A DNA stretch of 64,000 nucleotides from Odiellus spinosus (taxonomy: Eukaryota > Arthropoda > Arachnida > Opiliones > Phalangiidae): contig OY987233.1 in the NCBI GenBank assembly GCA_963920705.1, positions 14,557,459 to 14,621,458 of the forward strand, given 5' to 3'. This document shows, one piece after another, positions 1 to 12,122 of the stretch (positions within the stretch are counted from its first letter, which is position 1; the number at the start of each line of letters is the position of its first letter). The notes below the pieces were generated by a model. That model was not told the origin of the DNA. It saw only the letters and a program-made list of their open reading frames with translations, and searched no databases. The position numbers were made by a program, and so were the translations under genes.

Positions 1-321
1 GACGCTACGTGTGGCTAAAACATTAACACCCTGAGTAAGCGATGGAACACTTTCAAGTTTGCATCGTGTTCCAAGCTTACTTTTCATAATATACGGGCTT
101 TTCAAATATAAATTGAATTATAGCTTTGTACTCACTGTAAACTGAAACACGTTTGTAATCGTAGACATTTTTCTGTCGGTGGTAATTTAGGAGGTCCAAC
201 ATTCCCCAAAAAAATATCGTTATGACCCTGCGAGCGCGCGGCGAACTTCAAAGTTTTAAATTAGGGACCAATTTTATATATTCGAAAAATGATTACGTGT
301 TTTTATTATTATTATTTTTAG

Positions 322-352
<31 letters not shown>

Positions 353-570
353 GCTTAATTTTTCTCGGTCTATATGAGGTTTTATTGTTGTGTATTGTTA
401 ATGTGTGGAAAGAAAAAGGTTTTTTGTTTTGTTAAAAATACTAGGTGGCGTTAAAAACCGCCACTTAAAAATAATTTAAATTTTTATTCGCTAAACAGAA
501 CGTGAAAATATATGGAGTGAAACACGTGAGATGACGTCATTAAGCCTAAAATGATCTAATTTCATTTTAC
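1..570. other. AT-rich non-coding stretch
   Basis: No gene, RNA or transposon end is recognised. There is a poly(T) run near 331-352. A short motif, TAGCTTTGTA followed by an ACTG-like tail, occurs near 120 and recurs near 12480, 15400 and 15930, so the segment may include old dispersed repeat sequence. Confidence 0.6.
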
Positions 571-1452
571 AGTTGAGTCGATTTCCAATTTGCAATATTA
601 ATCGACGTAGATATTCTAATTTGCAAAATTAGTCAGCGTAGATATTCTAATTTACAGAACTAATCAGCTAGATATTCTAATTTACAGAACTAATCAGCGT
701 AGATATTCTAATTTGCGAAATTAATCAGCGTAGCTATTCTAATTTACAAAACTAACCCGCGTAGATATTCTAATTTGCGAAATTAATCCGCGTTGATATT
801 CTAATTTGCGAATTTAATCCGCGTTGATATTCTAATTTGCGAATTTAAACCGCGTAGATATTCTAATTTGCGAATTTAATCCGCGTAAATATTCTAATTT
901 GCGAATTTAATCCGCGTAAATATTCTAATTTGCGAATTTAATCCGCGTAAATATTCTAATTTGCGAATTTAATCCGCGTAAATATTCTAATTTGCGAATT
1001 TAATCCGCGTGGATATTCTAATTTGCGAATTTAATCCGCGTGGATATTCTAATTTGCGAATTTAATCCGCGTGGATATTCTAATTTGCGAATTTAATCCG
1101 CGTGGATATTCTAATTTGCGAATTTAATCCGCGTAGATATTCTAATTTGCGAATTTAATCCGCGTAGATATTCTAATTTGCGAATTTAATCCGCGTAGAT
1201 ATTCTAATTTGCGAATTTAATCCGCGTAGATATTATAATTTGCGAATTTAATCCGCGTAGATATTATAATTTGCGAATTTAATCCGCGTAGATATTATAA
1301 TTTGCGAATTTAATCCGCGTAGATATTATAATTTGCGAATTTAATCCGCGTAGATATTATAATTTGCGAAATTAATCCGCGTAGATATTATAATTTGCGA
1401 AATTAATCCGCGTAGATATTCTAATTTGTACAATTAATCCGTGTAGATTTTC
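571..1452. repeat. Minisatellite, 31 bp unit, about 28 copies
   Basis: The core TTTGCGAATTTAATCCGCGT recurs every 31 bp; the spacing was checked directly on the lines from 961 on. The first copies (571-780) are more diverged (TTTACAGAACTAATC). The middle copies are nearly identical, and variants such as GTAAATATT, GTGGATATT and GTAGATATTAT come in contiguous blocks, as expected from local copying. No coding potential is inferred. Confidence 0.95.
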
Positions 1453-1755
1453 TCCTAAATCTGTTTACATTCAAAATACTTTTGGTCAGACCCGAAACAT
1501 AATGTTTCTAATAAATCTAGGCTGATAAATACTTTAACTCACATCTCAATTTGTATAATTAGTACTTTTAAATCTTTCTTTGTCTTGGTTTAATTGGACC
1601 CAGGCCCCAATATCATTAGCGCTTTTGTTTTTTTTTTTTTTTTTTTTTTAAATCTTTTTCTCGACGAAAAGGGTGTTTGGTTACTAGATTGTCTAGCGTA
1701 TTTGATCTCTTAAGTGGGCCGTTATCTCTTTCATTCGTTTTTTAACTTTTATTAT

Positions 1756-2139
1756 GGCGCGTTCCCACTATCCAACTCTTGTCAGCTCGACTATCTAGCC
1801 TTCCATACTAGTCTGACTGGTCAGTCTCGAATCAGATTCACCGTTTGCACTACCTGACTTGTCATCATCCCCTGTTTCAATTCGGGAATCCCAATGAATG
1901 CGTGGATGAATGAAAAGAAATATCTTAAATGGACATTAGAGATGACTCGGAATAATCCCTCGTTTTTAATTGGCTGTTGAACGATCCAACTTTATTTGAC
2001 CTGACTTCGATCGGGTGTTCGTAATCTGAAAAAGGTTTGGTCGTATGCCACGTTCACATTACCTGACCTGTAGGTCCGACTATCAGGTCGGCGATGCATG
2101 ACAGAGCTCTGACTAAAGTTGGATAGTGGGAAAGGGCCC
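1756..2139. mobile_element. MITE-like element, family unknown
   Basis: An inverted pair bounds about 385 bp: CCCACTATCCAACT near 1764 and its complement AGTTGGATAGTGGG near 2117. The outer bases GGCGCGTT and AAAGGGCC diverge. The interior has short palindromic motifs (CTGACC, GGTCAG) and no coding. No clear target duplication is seen, so the exact ends are approximate. Confidence 0.65.
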
Positions 2140-2141
2140 TA

Positions 2142-2680
2142 AGGTTCACACTTAACACTTTGAATCACCGTTTCAAATTGCTTTGAATCTTCAAATCACT
2201 TTCCAATCTAATAATTAATATAATTTGACGAATGATATTTTCAGTTGATCTTAAAATTTTACATTTTGACCTTTCCAAAACGGCTAAAAACCTTTTTCAA
2301 AGTCTTTAGTGTGAACGGGACTAAGTTTCTTTGTGTTTGGAGGTTTTAAACGATCAAAGATGTTGGTTTAATACGAATCTTAGTTGCACGTAATGTTAAG
2401 TATGGGTTTAAGGTTTTAGGAGGAATGGGAAGATATCCCCATCCAAAATTTATTAATCAAAATATGCTGCATTTGTTTGCTTAACCCTAAAATTAGGTAA
2501 TTTTAATATATGCATATAATAGAAGTGCCAAGGCTTAAGAAATATGCATTTTTTTTTTATTTAAAAATACGCTAGAGTGCTTTTAATTGAAATTCTGCGT
2601 ACAGTTTTAAATTATAATAATCGACAAAAATACAAAAACTATTAGATTAGCGTTAATAAATATTAAAACATTTCAATTTT
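2142..2680. other. Unannotated AT-rich stretch
   Basis: Nothing recognisable is seen. There is no exon with flanking splice signals, RNA gene or repeat of clear period. Confidence 0.5.
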
Positions 2681-3017
2681 CCTTTAAAGGGACAATGCAA
2701 CCTAATACCAAGTGATTTTTTATCGATTCTTTATCGTTTAAATAGGCCTAATCCACCGATAAAAAGTTTACAAAACAAATATTAACTAGAAATAAATTTA
2801 AAACTTACCCGGAAAATAGGCTTAGCGGGTTTCATGGAGATCCTGAATTGCCTCCGTTTAAGGTCTAGCGACCAATGAGCGAAGGCCCGTCGTTCGCGCG
2901 AGATCTCCACGAGACTTCCAATCGCGTTCGATTGGTCGCTAGACCTTATGCGCGAGGAAATCAGGATCTCCATGAATCCCACTAAGCCTATTTTCCGGGT
3001 AAGTTTTAGTTTAATAC

Positions 3018-3864
3018 CATAGATATCGTATATATAACTGGCTAGATACATTTCCCTGGGTTAGGCCCGAGGAGTAAAACGCGGAGGGGACAAATAGCAG
3101 ACGACGGCTATTATCTGGGGAAAAATTTGAACAGCGCCATCTATATTAGATACCTGGAACCTCTAATTAAGTGCTTTTTCAAAAACCCGCGGGAATTTTT
3201 GTTTCTTTTGTAAAGAAACTATAAGAAATAAAGCTCGGCTATTTTTGAAGCAAGTGTTTTTTTTTTAATACAAAATGGTTAAAACCTGTTCGTTTTCACA
3301 TTGCCGTAATAAGTCAACCACTAGAAAAGAAATATCTTTTCACATGTATGAACAAAACTACTCAAGAATTAAGTAAATTAATAACTAATATCATGCAAAT
3401 TTATAGATTTCCCTTATCCAACCCGGAATTACATGCCAAATGGATTGAGGCTGTTGATTCAGCCACCCTTGGATTTTGACGACATAAGTTACAATAACAA
3501 AAATAGTTTCCCTCTCTTGATGGTGGATGGCGGTAAAGCAAATATTTTTTACTCCGCGGGTAATTCAAACTTTATTCTTCAACATTGAATCTATTAGAAA
3601 AGGATTACGCTTCCCTTGTCATGCAAAGTCAAAATATTCACCCATTTTGCTCGTCTTGTAGTCAGTTCTAGAACTTGTATCGTAATTGTAAGCAGAGTTA
3701 AACTGAAATTCCATTATAGAGAAGGCCAAGGGTTAGCGAACCAAATTATATTTATTGATTTAAATAATATATATGTTATATTTACCTTTTAAAAATTGAT
3801 GGATCATGTAAAAAACAACTTTTTTAACACGTTTTGAGCCGATTTCATTCTCTTCTTTCGAATA

Positions 3865-3906
<42 letters not shown>

Positions 3907-4086
3907 GCCGAAGCGGGAAAATTAAACTTCTCGCATTTTGAGCTTTCCATTTTCGGGTATAGATGGCGCTGATCTGATTTTTCCCCAGAATTGTAGGTCT
4001 CCATAGCCGTAGTCTGCTATCTATACCTCCCGTATTTTCCCTCGATTTAATACAGTATCTAGCCAGTTATATATACGATATCTATG
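3018..4086 (+). mobile_element. P-element-like transposon, internally deleted
   Basis: The element begins CATAGATATCGTATATATAA, ends with the complement of that sequence, and is flanked by an exact 8 bp target duplication TTTAATAC (3010-3017 and 4087-4094). The uninterrupted sister MITE at 48.8 kb carries the undivided site in slightly different form (TTTAATAT). Inverted-repeat similarity continues for about 170 bp inward, including GCGCCATCTATA near 3137 and its complement. Termini starting CA, an 8 bp duplication and an internal THAP coding fragment together match the P superfamily. At 1.07 kb it is far too short for a full transposase, so it is a non-autonomous derivative. A poly(A) run lies at about 3868-3900. 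Confidence 0.85.
3275..3479 (+). pseudogene. Truncated THAP zinc-finger fragment of a P-like transposase
   Basis: An ATG at 3275 opens MVKTCSFSHCRNKSTTRK, the start of a THAP domain (first two zinc ligands C5 and C10). A 61 bp GT-AG intron (3346-3406) joins it to the fragment FPLSNPELHAKWIEAV, which contains the FP motif and the conserved Trp. A TGA at 3477-3479 ends the frame before the expected C-x2-H pair, leaving 48 residues. THAP domains are the DNA-binding N-termini of P-element transposases and of THAP9-like host proteins. Lying wholly inside a P-like element, this is best read as the leftover 5' end of its transposase. No downstream catalytic region is present. Confidence 0.8.
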
Positions 4087-4190
4087 TTTAATACTTGTTC
4101 GTAAATGTTTTCTCTAGTGGATTAAGCCTATTTTAAACAATAAGAACTCAATAAAAAATCCTTTGTTGTTAGGTTGCATTCTCCCTTTAA

Positions 4191-5030
4191 TATTAATTTT
4201 AATTTTAAACGCTTTATTGTTATTTCTTTTCAAGTTCATTCACACCTAAGATAAGGGCAACTAACCTATACGTTAAAAAATGCATTGCTAGAAAAACTAG
4301 TACCAATAATTTCATAAAAAAAAATTCTAATCGTGTTAAAAACACATTGAATATAATTTCAATTTTTCACGTGGTTAAAAAAATAAAAGTTCTCGCTTCG
4401 GCCGCGATTATCAACCCACGGGTTTAGTCTCTCTATAACCTCCGGCTTGACAACACTGTCAAGATTTATTGTCGTAAAGTACGCGTTAAGCCTTGGCTAG
4501 TCAATCGGGCGTGACCATACCGAATTTAAAATCGTGCCTAAATGAAATTATCCCGCACCGAAACCTTTAACGGATATATCCAAGTTGAATATTAAATAGA
4601 AGTTAAACTGTTGGCCACATACGGTATGTTCTATTTTAACTCATTGTCAGTTTAAAGAGGTTGTTAAATACACCGTAATTGAAACACGTTCGTTAGAATT
4701 TTGTAAATTTTGCAATATTATGGGAGTGTCCGGTTTTGGGATGTACTAAGTCCTTTGAGTGGACGATACTTAGGACCATTTATAATAAGGAGATTCAATG
4801 TACTTACGCCCTTACCATACTTTAGTCCCCCCCTCCCCCAACCACAAAGTAAGGCTGTTACCATTTTTTTTCGAAAGTCTATTGGTTTTATTCTTAGTTA
4901 CACGGTAATTTACCAATTTCCAAAATTGCGGTAAGTTTAGGAATTATAAGCTATTTCTAAACCTGCCTACCTTGTTTAACACAAGCTGTATTTCTAAACC
5001 TTTTTTTACTAAGAGTTATTTCTAAGCTTT
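4191..5030. other. Unannotated stretch
   Basis: No gene is supported. A 74-codon open frame at 4710-4934 has no homology, splice context or conserved motif that I recognise and is taken as chance. Confidence 0.5.
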
Positions 5031-5034
5031 ATTT

Positions 5035-5545
5035 TAGCACGTAGTTATCTTATTTCTAAGCCTTAAATTACCAATTAGTTATATTATTGCTAAGCCTTAA
5101 ATTTCCAATTAGTTATATTATTGCTAAGCCTTAAATTTCCAATTAGTTATATTATTGCTAAGCCTTAAATTTCCAATTAGTTATATTATTGCTAAGCCTT
5201 AAATTTCCAATTAGTTATATTATTGCTAAGCCTTAAATTTCCAATTAGTTATATTATTGCTAAGCCTTAAATTACCAATTAGTTATATTATTGCTAAGCC
5301 TTAAATTACCAATTAGTTATATTATTGCTAAGCCTTAAATTACCAATTAGTTATATCATTGCTAAGCCTTAAATTACCACGTAGTTATATTATTGCTAAG
5401 CCTTAAATTACCACGTAGTTATATTATTACTAAGCCTTAAATTACCATGAGTTATTATTTCTAAGATTTAACATTTTACCACATAGTTATGTTATTGCTA
5501 AGCCTTAAATTACCACGTAGTTATATTATTTCTAAACTTTTTTTT
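5035..5545. repeat. Minisatellite, 34 bp unit, about 15 copies
   Basis: The core GCTAAGCCTTAAATTTCCAA followed by TTAGTTATATTATT repeats every 34 bp. Copies differ at ATTTCC/ATTACC and AATTAG/ACGTAG, in contiguous blocks. The edges decay into degenerate copies. Confidence 0.93.
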
Positions 5546-6770
5546 ACCATATAGTTAAATTATTTCTAAGCCTGATTTTAATACGATTTCTAACACAGGG
5601 CTTTATCTAAAAATAAACAAAGTATTTTTCATTTTGTTGACTGTCAAAAATATTTTAATAAATTGAAATAACAACTAGAGCCTTTCCTCAATTTAAAAAT
5701 CTACGGTAACCATTGTAGCCTCAAACAAAACAAAAAGATTGTGTGGCTCCTCATTGGGCGAATTCAAAATCTACGTGGTCTGAAAACCAAATATAAATAC
5801 TTTTTTTATTTCAAAACCAATATAACAATCAACTTGAAAATACAAGGCATTTTAATCCCTTGGAGATGTCTTAAAAGCCCTATACTCTATACCTTAAATA
5901 ATCATTGTAGATTGAAATTGGGACGAACTAAGTCTTTAAATCTTTTTTTGGTGGCCGTTTCCGGATCTTAGGTTCAAAGTTTTTCCTTAGTTAAGCGATT
6001 GCGAAAAAGAAACCCAAATAACAAACTGATACTGTAAGACTTATTGTATATACGCCGTTAGTTTGCTAACACGTTCAAAACGAACGCGTATTAATACATC
6101 CTATTAGAACGTCGTAGAAGTAAAATAGTTCTTACAAATATCTCACGAAACTTAAAGTATAATCAGGAACAGTTTCGGTTTGCATCACGCTGGAAAGTTA
6201 TTCCTACTTTATATCTTTGTAATATAAAATTCTCAATTGAAAGCACAGGGAGAGGCTTAAAGGGAGCCTGAATGGAAAATCTAAAGCTCTGTTTTGTTGC
6301 TAAAACAGTAATACAGTAATATAAAAGTCCCTTACACCAGTTAAATATTTTTATTAACAAAATTAAGGTTTAAAGTCAGCGTTTAACCCACCCCCGACTT
6401 TTGTAAATCGTCCACCCATCTTGTTCTATGTAGAAAAAGGGATACCAGCCAATCAGAATTTTACTTTGGGAAAACCTTATTTCGTGTTTGTTAGATGGCG
6501 CCACAGTCTCCAACGAGGCTCCGAAAAACATGCTTTTGAATTGATATCATGGGTAATGTGGCGCTACCTTTTGGGGGCTAGCCGCTTGTATATATAATAT
6601 CGGAATAAAAAGACAAGGTTTGATTGGTTCGTATCCCCTTCTCTCCGAGCAGGATTTAAAATGGTGGTCGACCTTTAAGTTCGAAATCTAAAAGTACTTA
6701 TTTTAAATACCGTTTATTTTACCAATTTACTTATTTTAGATACGTTTTTGAACTAAATAACACATTTTAT
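5546..6770. other. Unannotated AT-rich stretch
   Basis: Short open frames on both strands (5741-5971, 6163-6360) show no recognisable family and no consistent splice signals. Nothing else is identified. Confidence 0.5.
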
Positions 6771-6918
6771 AGCAAAATCTATCGCTTTAAATTCCATAAA
6801 AGTAAGCAACGCCCCGTAGCTTAATACTATCAGCAAAGTTCCAGATGGGTTATCACGTAAAACTGGACCTCTGGTGATAGTAATAAGATAAGGGGCGTTG
6901 TTTTGTTTTTGGTCTGAG
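6771..6918. mobile_element. Short MITE related to the one at 19283
   Basis: The left part shares TTCCATAAAAGTAAGCAACG and TAGCTTAATACTATCAGCAA with the element at 19283-19668. The right part (GATAGTAATAAGATAAGGGG) is the degenerate inverted end. The copy is only about 150 bp long and its target duplication is unclear. Confidence 0.65.
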
Positions 6919-7539
6919 AAATCTAAAAATTTAGTTATCATGTATTACACACGATTTTCTCCAGTCTCTCTTTAACATTGTGTGTGATGAAAACTCTAAT
7001 TGATATCAAATAATAGAAAAAGCTCGTGATTTCGCGCGAGCGTTAGTATTAAATACTATTACAGGGCTTTTATTTCTTCGAATACGAATGGTAAAGATTA
7101 GACTTAGTTTCTACCGTTGCACTCGCTGAAGATTATAGTTGATCTATATACTATAAGGGGGGAGGAGTTTAAGGAAAGGGAAAGGCTATCAATTTAAAGT
7201 GGTGGAAATCCTTAATCAGAGATTGAAACAGGAAAACGAAAGAAATTCAATTCATTATACGCGAGAGAAACAAAGATAGGTTTTTATTCTTTTCTTGTAG
7301 AGATTCTGTGTTAGTTTGCTTTTTTTCTATTACTGTTTTCGCTTCATTATCTACAGAAACGATTTATTTAAAGGGTTAGTGGAAAGAGAAAAAAGTTTTA
7401 ATTGATGAATTTCAAGACACAGTTTTTATTATTTTTGTTTTTTCGGCTGAGAAGCACGCATAATTTATTGTTATTTTAATTTGATGAATAATTATGGTTG
7501 GATCTAATATGAGAATAGTTTGAACTCTCGTGTAGCTTT
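6919..7539. other. Unannotated stretch
   Basis: No gene or clear repeat is seen. A G-rich patch (GGGGGGAGGAG) lies near 7157. Confidence 0.45.
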
Positions 7540-8060
7540 TTAGACAAATTATCTCGAAATTGGATCATAACTAAAAAAGTTAAGAATTAAATTAAAATAT
7601 AAATAAATTTAAGTATTTTATTCATCACCATATATGACAAGATTATGTTAAGGTTATCGTTTAAATCTGTGAGTTTTATAATGGGGCAAATTACGTCGAA
7701 ATTTGACCACAAAGAACAAAATTTGGAAATAAATTTAAATATGATTAAATTAAAAATACAATATTTAACGCTATTAAACTTTTGTTAAATTTATCGTTTT
7801 TATGTATAGGGATTCAGATAAAACTCATGAGCTTCAATATGGGACAAATTATATCAAAATTGGACAGTAATTAACCAAATTACGAATTAAATAAAAAAAT
7901 ATTAAAATTAAAAATACTTTAATTACAATATCTAATCACAAAATTATAGCAAATTTATAATTTATATAGAAATTCAGATAGAGCTGATTGTACTCTTCAT
8001 AATGGGACAAATTACGTCAAAATCGGACCAAAATGAACAAAACTACTATATAAATTCAAT
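7540..8060. repeat. Degenerate tandem repeat, about 145-160 bp, four copies
   Basis: The phrase GACAAATTAyxTCxAAATTGGA recurs near 7540, 7684, 7842 and 8004, each time followed by an AT-rich tail with ATTAAATTAAAATA-like words. Identity between copies is modest, so the array looks old. Confidence 0.75.
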
Positions 8061-8925
8061 CAGATGATATCATATATTATCTTACTTCTTCACAAAATTA
8101 TATTTAAATATGAAATTAATCTGACTTTATTATGTTAAATAAGCTGCATTGCAAGATTGCAACTGTTAGTGCAACTTAGGGTCTCAAATGACCACTGGCT
8201 ACTACTCTACTATACTTATATTTATCTCAAAGCCGTCATAAACTCATAATCGAAGTCAGTTTAGTCAGGTACCAACTTAGTAGAACCCACCAACCAAATC
8301 TCAGGTCCCATAAAAAACAAAGTAAGCTATTGGTTAGTTTTTCATTCCAAGTATTTACCATAGCTAAACCTAGAACCCATAGTATAAAAGCATTCAATAT
8401 CTTAAGCCTTGGCCCCCGTAGTTTTGCGATACAATTTTACCTTGAAACATCTTTTTGACTTGACCACTATGGAACTAAGAGAATCTTTCATGTAGTTACT
8501 TCTTATTGGTCCATTTTTTGTAAGGGTTTATAAGTTCATCTCACTAGGAATACTCGAAATTCTTATAAACTTTATTCTATTAAGCGTAGCTTCCCTTGTA
8601 ATGATTTTTCCAACTGACCTTATATTGTATTGTGTTATCGTTTGATTTGACCTCCGGTCACGTAATGTTGATAGGCTTTCTTATAGTTGTTTTTATGGTC
8701 AATCTTTGGTCAACGGCATTTCAACCACCTAGCTTCGCTCTTTTTAGCTCGCTTTTTCCGCTACGAGGCAGAATAAGGTTATAATATTGTTCTTATACGT
8801 GTTAGCCAAAACCCTTTCGTATGGAATTTGTAAAATTGTTTCTATCTAAATAATTTCTGTGATAAGAAGCTTAAGCTGTTATGAAAGAGTTATTTTCTCT
8901 GAAAAATAATAGACTTTATTTCTCT
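8061..8925. other. Unannotated stretch
   Basis: No exon, RNA gene or mobile element end is recognised. Confidence 0.45.
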
Positions 8926-9600
8926 TCTATGAAAGATGGAAGGTAAAATATTACATGCTTTTCTATGGAAGTTAAAATTTTACATGCTTTTCTATGGAAG
9001 TTAAAATATGACATGCTTTTCTATGGAAGTTAAAATATGACATGCTTTTCTATGGAAGTTAAAATATGACATGCTTTTCTATGATGGAAGGTATAATATT
9101 ACATGCTTTTCTATGATGGAAGGTATAATATTACATGCTTTTCTATGATGGAAGGTATAATATTACATGCTTTTCTATGATGGAAGGTATAATATTACAT
9201 GCTTTTCTATGATGGAAGGTATAATATTACATGCTTTTCTATGATGGAAGGTATAATATTACATGCTTTTCTATGATGGAAGGTATAATATTACATGCTT
9301 TTCTATGATGGAAGGTATAATATTACATGCTTTTCTATGACGGAAGGTATAATATTACATGCTTTTCTATGACTGAAGGTATAATATTACATGCTTTTCT
9401 ATGACGGAAGGTAAAATATTACATGCTTTTCTATGATGGAAGGTAAAATATTAGTTGCTTTTCTTTGATGGAAGGTAAAATATTAGTTGCTTTTCTTTGA
9501 TGGAAGGTAAAATATTTACTTTTCTATCATGGAAGGTAAAATATTACTTGCTTTCTATCATGAAGGCTAAAAAACTTGCTTTTCTATCATTGAAGGTTAA
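8926..9600. repeat. Minisatellite, 32 bp unit, about 20 copies
   Basis: The core ATGCTTTTCTATGATGGAAG followed by GTATAATATTAC repeats every 32 bp through the middle of the array. The 5' copies lack the GATG step and are shorter (29 bp). The 3' copies change to TTGCTTTTCTTTGATGG, so length and sequence variants are segregated along the array. Confidence 0.93.
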
Positions 9601-10789
9601 AAAAATAATCATTTAACTCCGAATTATAATATTAAATTTCAATAAATCTCAATTAAATATATATTTAATTCGCATTAATACCTAGGCCATATATTAATTT
9701 GATTATAAGTTATAATTTTAAATATTTAAAACTAATTACTTTACATCGAAAAAAACAAAACGTTTAATCAGAAATAAACGTCACATTTTAAAACTCCATA
9801 GTAGGGGGTAACTTATCTCTGATAAATTTCGATACTTAAACTCGGGAAAGTAAAGGGTCATCATGAAAAAAACCGCGAAGAATTTCTATCTCTAACACGT
9901 TCATGGTCGATAAATTCTAGTCATGGCGTAGGATTAATTTCAAATTGAAAACTAGAATCAAAGTTGTTTAAAAAAAAAATAAAATAAAATAAAAAAATTG
10001 ACATTTGAAATCACTAGGCAATCCTGAAGTTCTATATCTCGAGTAACAAGTTCTTCTAATACCATGCAATGAACCAACCGAAATACTTCTAGGGGTGGCC
10101 ATCTAGCCAGTTTTGGTTGAATCTTAACCCCCTAACTCCCCCCTTAGTTATTTTGGTGGTATAATTTAGTAGGAATCTTTCGCCGTTTCGTCCGCTAGGG
10201 GGCCAGTGACCTAAGCTATCTTATAATATGGTTTCTCTCTCATGGGGTGGGGAGTAGAAATTTGGGGAAAAAATAAATTTGGGGGTTCTGTATTACATTA
10301 CCATCTTTTTCCCATTAGTTTCGACTCCCATGTTATTTTTTTTTATACTACTACTATCCTATGAAGCGGCTAATATCAAAGAATAATTTTCTAGCACTGA
10401 ATCCTTATATTACGTTTCATTTGGAATTGATACCGCGTATAAAGCTGGGTTACCCTTTATTTATATGGTTGTTTATTTAAGGATTAATAGGATTTTTAGG
10501 CTTCCATGTGTGGTATCAATTCTAGTTGAAATTAACTATAGTTCATTTCATGATTTAAATGCAATGAAGATTATCCGAGGGTTGTGGTTTAAATTATTTA
10601 AGGGATGGCGAAATGTAAGATATTTTAGGATAATTAAATTCTAATAAATTAATAGCGTAATTAAATTTGATTATTTTATATGAATACTAACGTGAATACA
10701 AATTATATTAAATTGTAATGAATTAGTATCATAATTAAATTTGATTCCTTTGATAAATTATATACATATTTTAACGACAACAGAAAATT
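9601..10789. other. Unannotated AT-rich stretch
   Basis: Nothing is recognised apart from simple A/T runs near 9970 and 10330. Confidence 0.45.
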
Positions 10790-11230
10790 AATTTCTATTA
10801 AATGAATTTATACAGTAGTTGAAATTAGTAATTTTAACCTACACAGAAATAATTCGAAGTTCGCACTTTTAATTATTAAATTAAATTGCAAAAATAATTC
10901 AATTAAATTGGCTTCATTTTTAAATTAAACTCTAGAAATAAACAATTAAATTGGCTTCATTTAAATTCTAAAAATAGACAATAGCTTAATTTTTAAATTA
11001 AATTCTTAAAACAATTAAATTAGTTTCAGTTTAATTTTAATTTATAAAAATCAATTAAATTTGCTTCATTTTTAAATTGATTTCTAAAAAATAATTAAAT
11101 TAGCCTTATTTAAAAAATAAATAATTTCTAAAACCAATTAGACTTCATTTTAAAATTAAATTCTAAGTATAAACTATTAAATTAGCTTCATTTTAAAATT
11201 AAATTATAAAATAAATTAAATTTGCTTTGA
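10790..11230. repeat. Degenerate AT-rich repeats
   Basis: The words AATTAAATTGGCTTCATTTT and TTAAATTAAATTCTAAAAAT recur seven or eight times at uneven spacing of about 45-60 bp. They represent an old or slipping minisatellite with no coding content. Confidence 0.7.
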
Positions 11231-11789
11231 TATTAATTAGTTATGGTTAACAGAATTTAGAATTTGATAGAATATTAGGTAATAATTTATATCATTACAA
11301 CTTAAACAATATATCATGCATAGAGATAATTTTGAGCTCAAAAATTTGGCTTGAATGACTCTTGATTATTTGAGATCCAAATGTCTATGGTTCACTTGAT
11401 CAACAAGTGGTTTTTCCAATTGAACGACTTTCCAAATGTACGACAATGGTTAGCTTATTTAACTTTAATGTTCCGTCGAACATTTGGAAGTCGATCAAAT
11501 GGCCGTAAAAAATATTATTTTATTAAGATTTAAAAATATTATTTCGGTGTCAACATCCCTTTAAATTTATTTTCAAAATAACACTGGCTTGATAATGGTG
11601 TTACCGAGACTGAAAAATATTTTTATTATTGCAAGTTAAGGCTGATAATTTCTAGTTCTTTTTTAGGCTTAACTTCCTATATAATTTTTATCCCTAACAC
11701 ATTTTTGTGCCGGTCTTTGGGGTATATTTTCTTATTTAACAATGAACTATTAGTAAAAAACATGTTTCAAGATAGAATTATAGCACGTT
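11231..11789. other. Unannotated stretch
   Basis: No gene or structured repeat is supported. The words TTGGAAGTCGATCAAATGG and CGACTTTCCAAATG partly mirror each other but are too short to define an element. Confidence 0.4.
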
Positions 11790-12122
11790 TTTTCGAACAA
11801 AACATTCTACGTAAAATTTTTCTCGTGATGTTTTACGATTTGATTTTAATAATCGTAAACAAAAAAACCTTAGTTTGATATTGGCGAAATTTTCTATTAG
11901 TTCTAGAGCAGCTATCGCCCTCTGTTGGGATTAATTGGAACTATTGATTACAATACTTTTTAACAAAAATTCTAGATAAAATTTTTTCCCGATATTTTAC
12001 GATTCATTTTAATAATCGTAAGCAAAAAACCTTCATTTGATATTTGCGACATTTGCATTTTATTTATATACCATATAGAGCAGCTATCGCCCTCTGTTGA
12101 GATTATCTGGAGTTATTGATTT
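11790..12122. repeat. Two direct copies of about 165 bp
   Basis: Both copies contain TTTTACGATT, AATAATCGTAA, CAAAAAACCTT and GAGCAGCTATCGCCCTCTGT in the same order, starting near 11790 and near 11955. The GC-rich word ATCGCCCTCTGTTG stands out from the AT-rich surroundings. Confidence 0.8.

Larger units (their letters stand above)
2688..4186. mobile_element. TTAA-targeting MITE, interrupted copy
   Basis: The ends AGGGACAATGCAACC and GGTTGCATTCTCCCT are inverted repeats flanked by TTAA on both sides (2684-2687 and 4187-4190). The same family occurs whole at 48807-49188. The interior is itself a long hairpin (GGTCTAGCGACCAATGAG facing its complement), so almost the whole 420 bp element can fold. 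It is split by a 1069 bp insertion at 3018-4086. TTAA duplication is typical of piggyBac- and Kolobok-type transposases; which one mobilised this MITE cannot be told from its ends. Confidence 0.88.
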
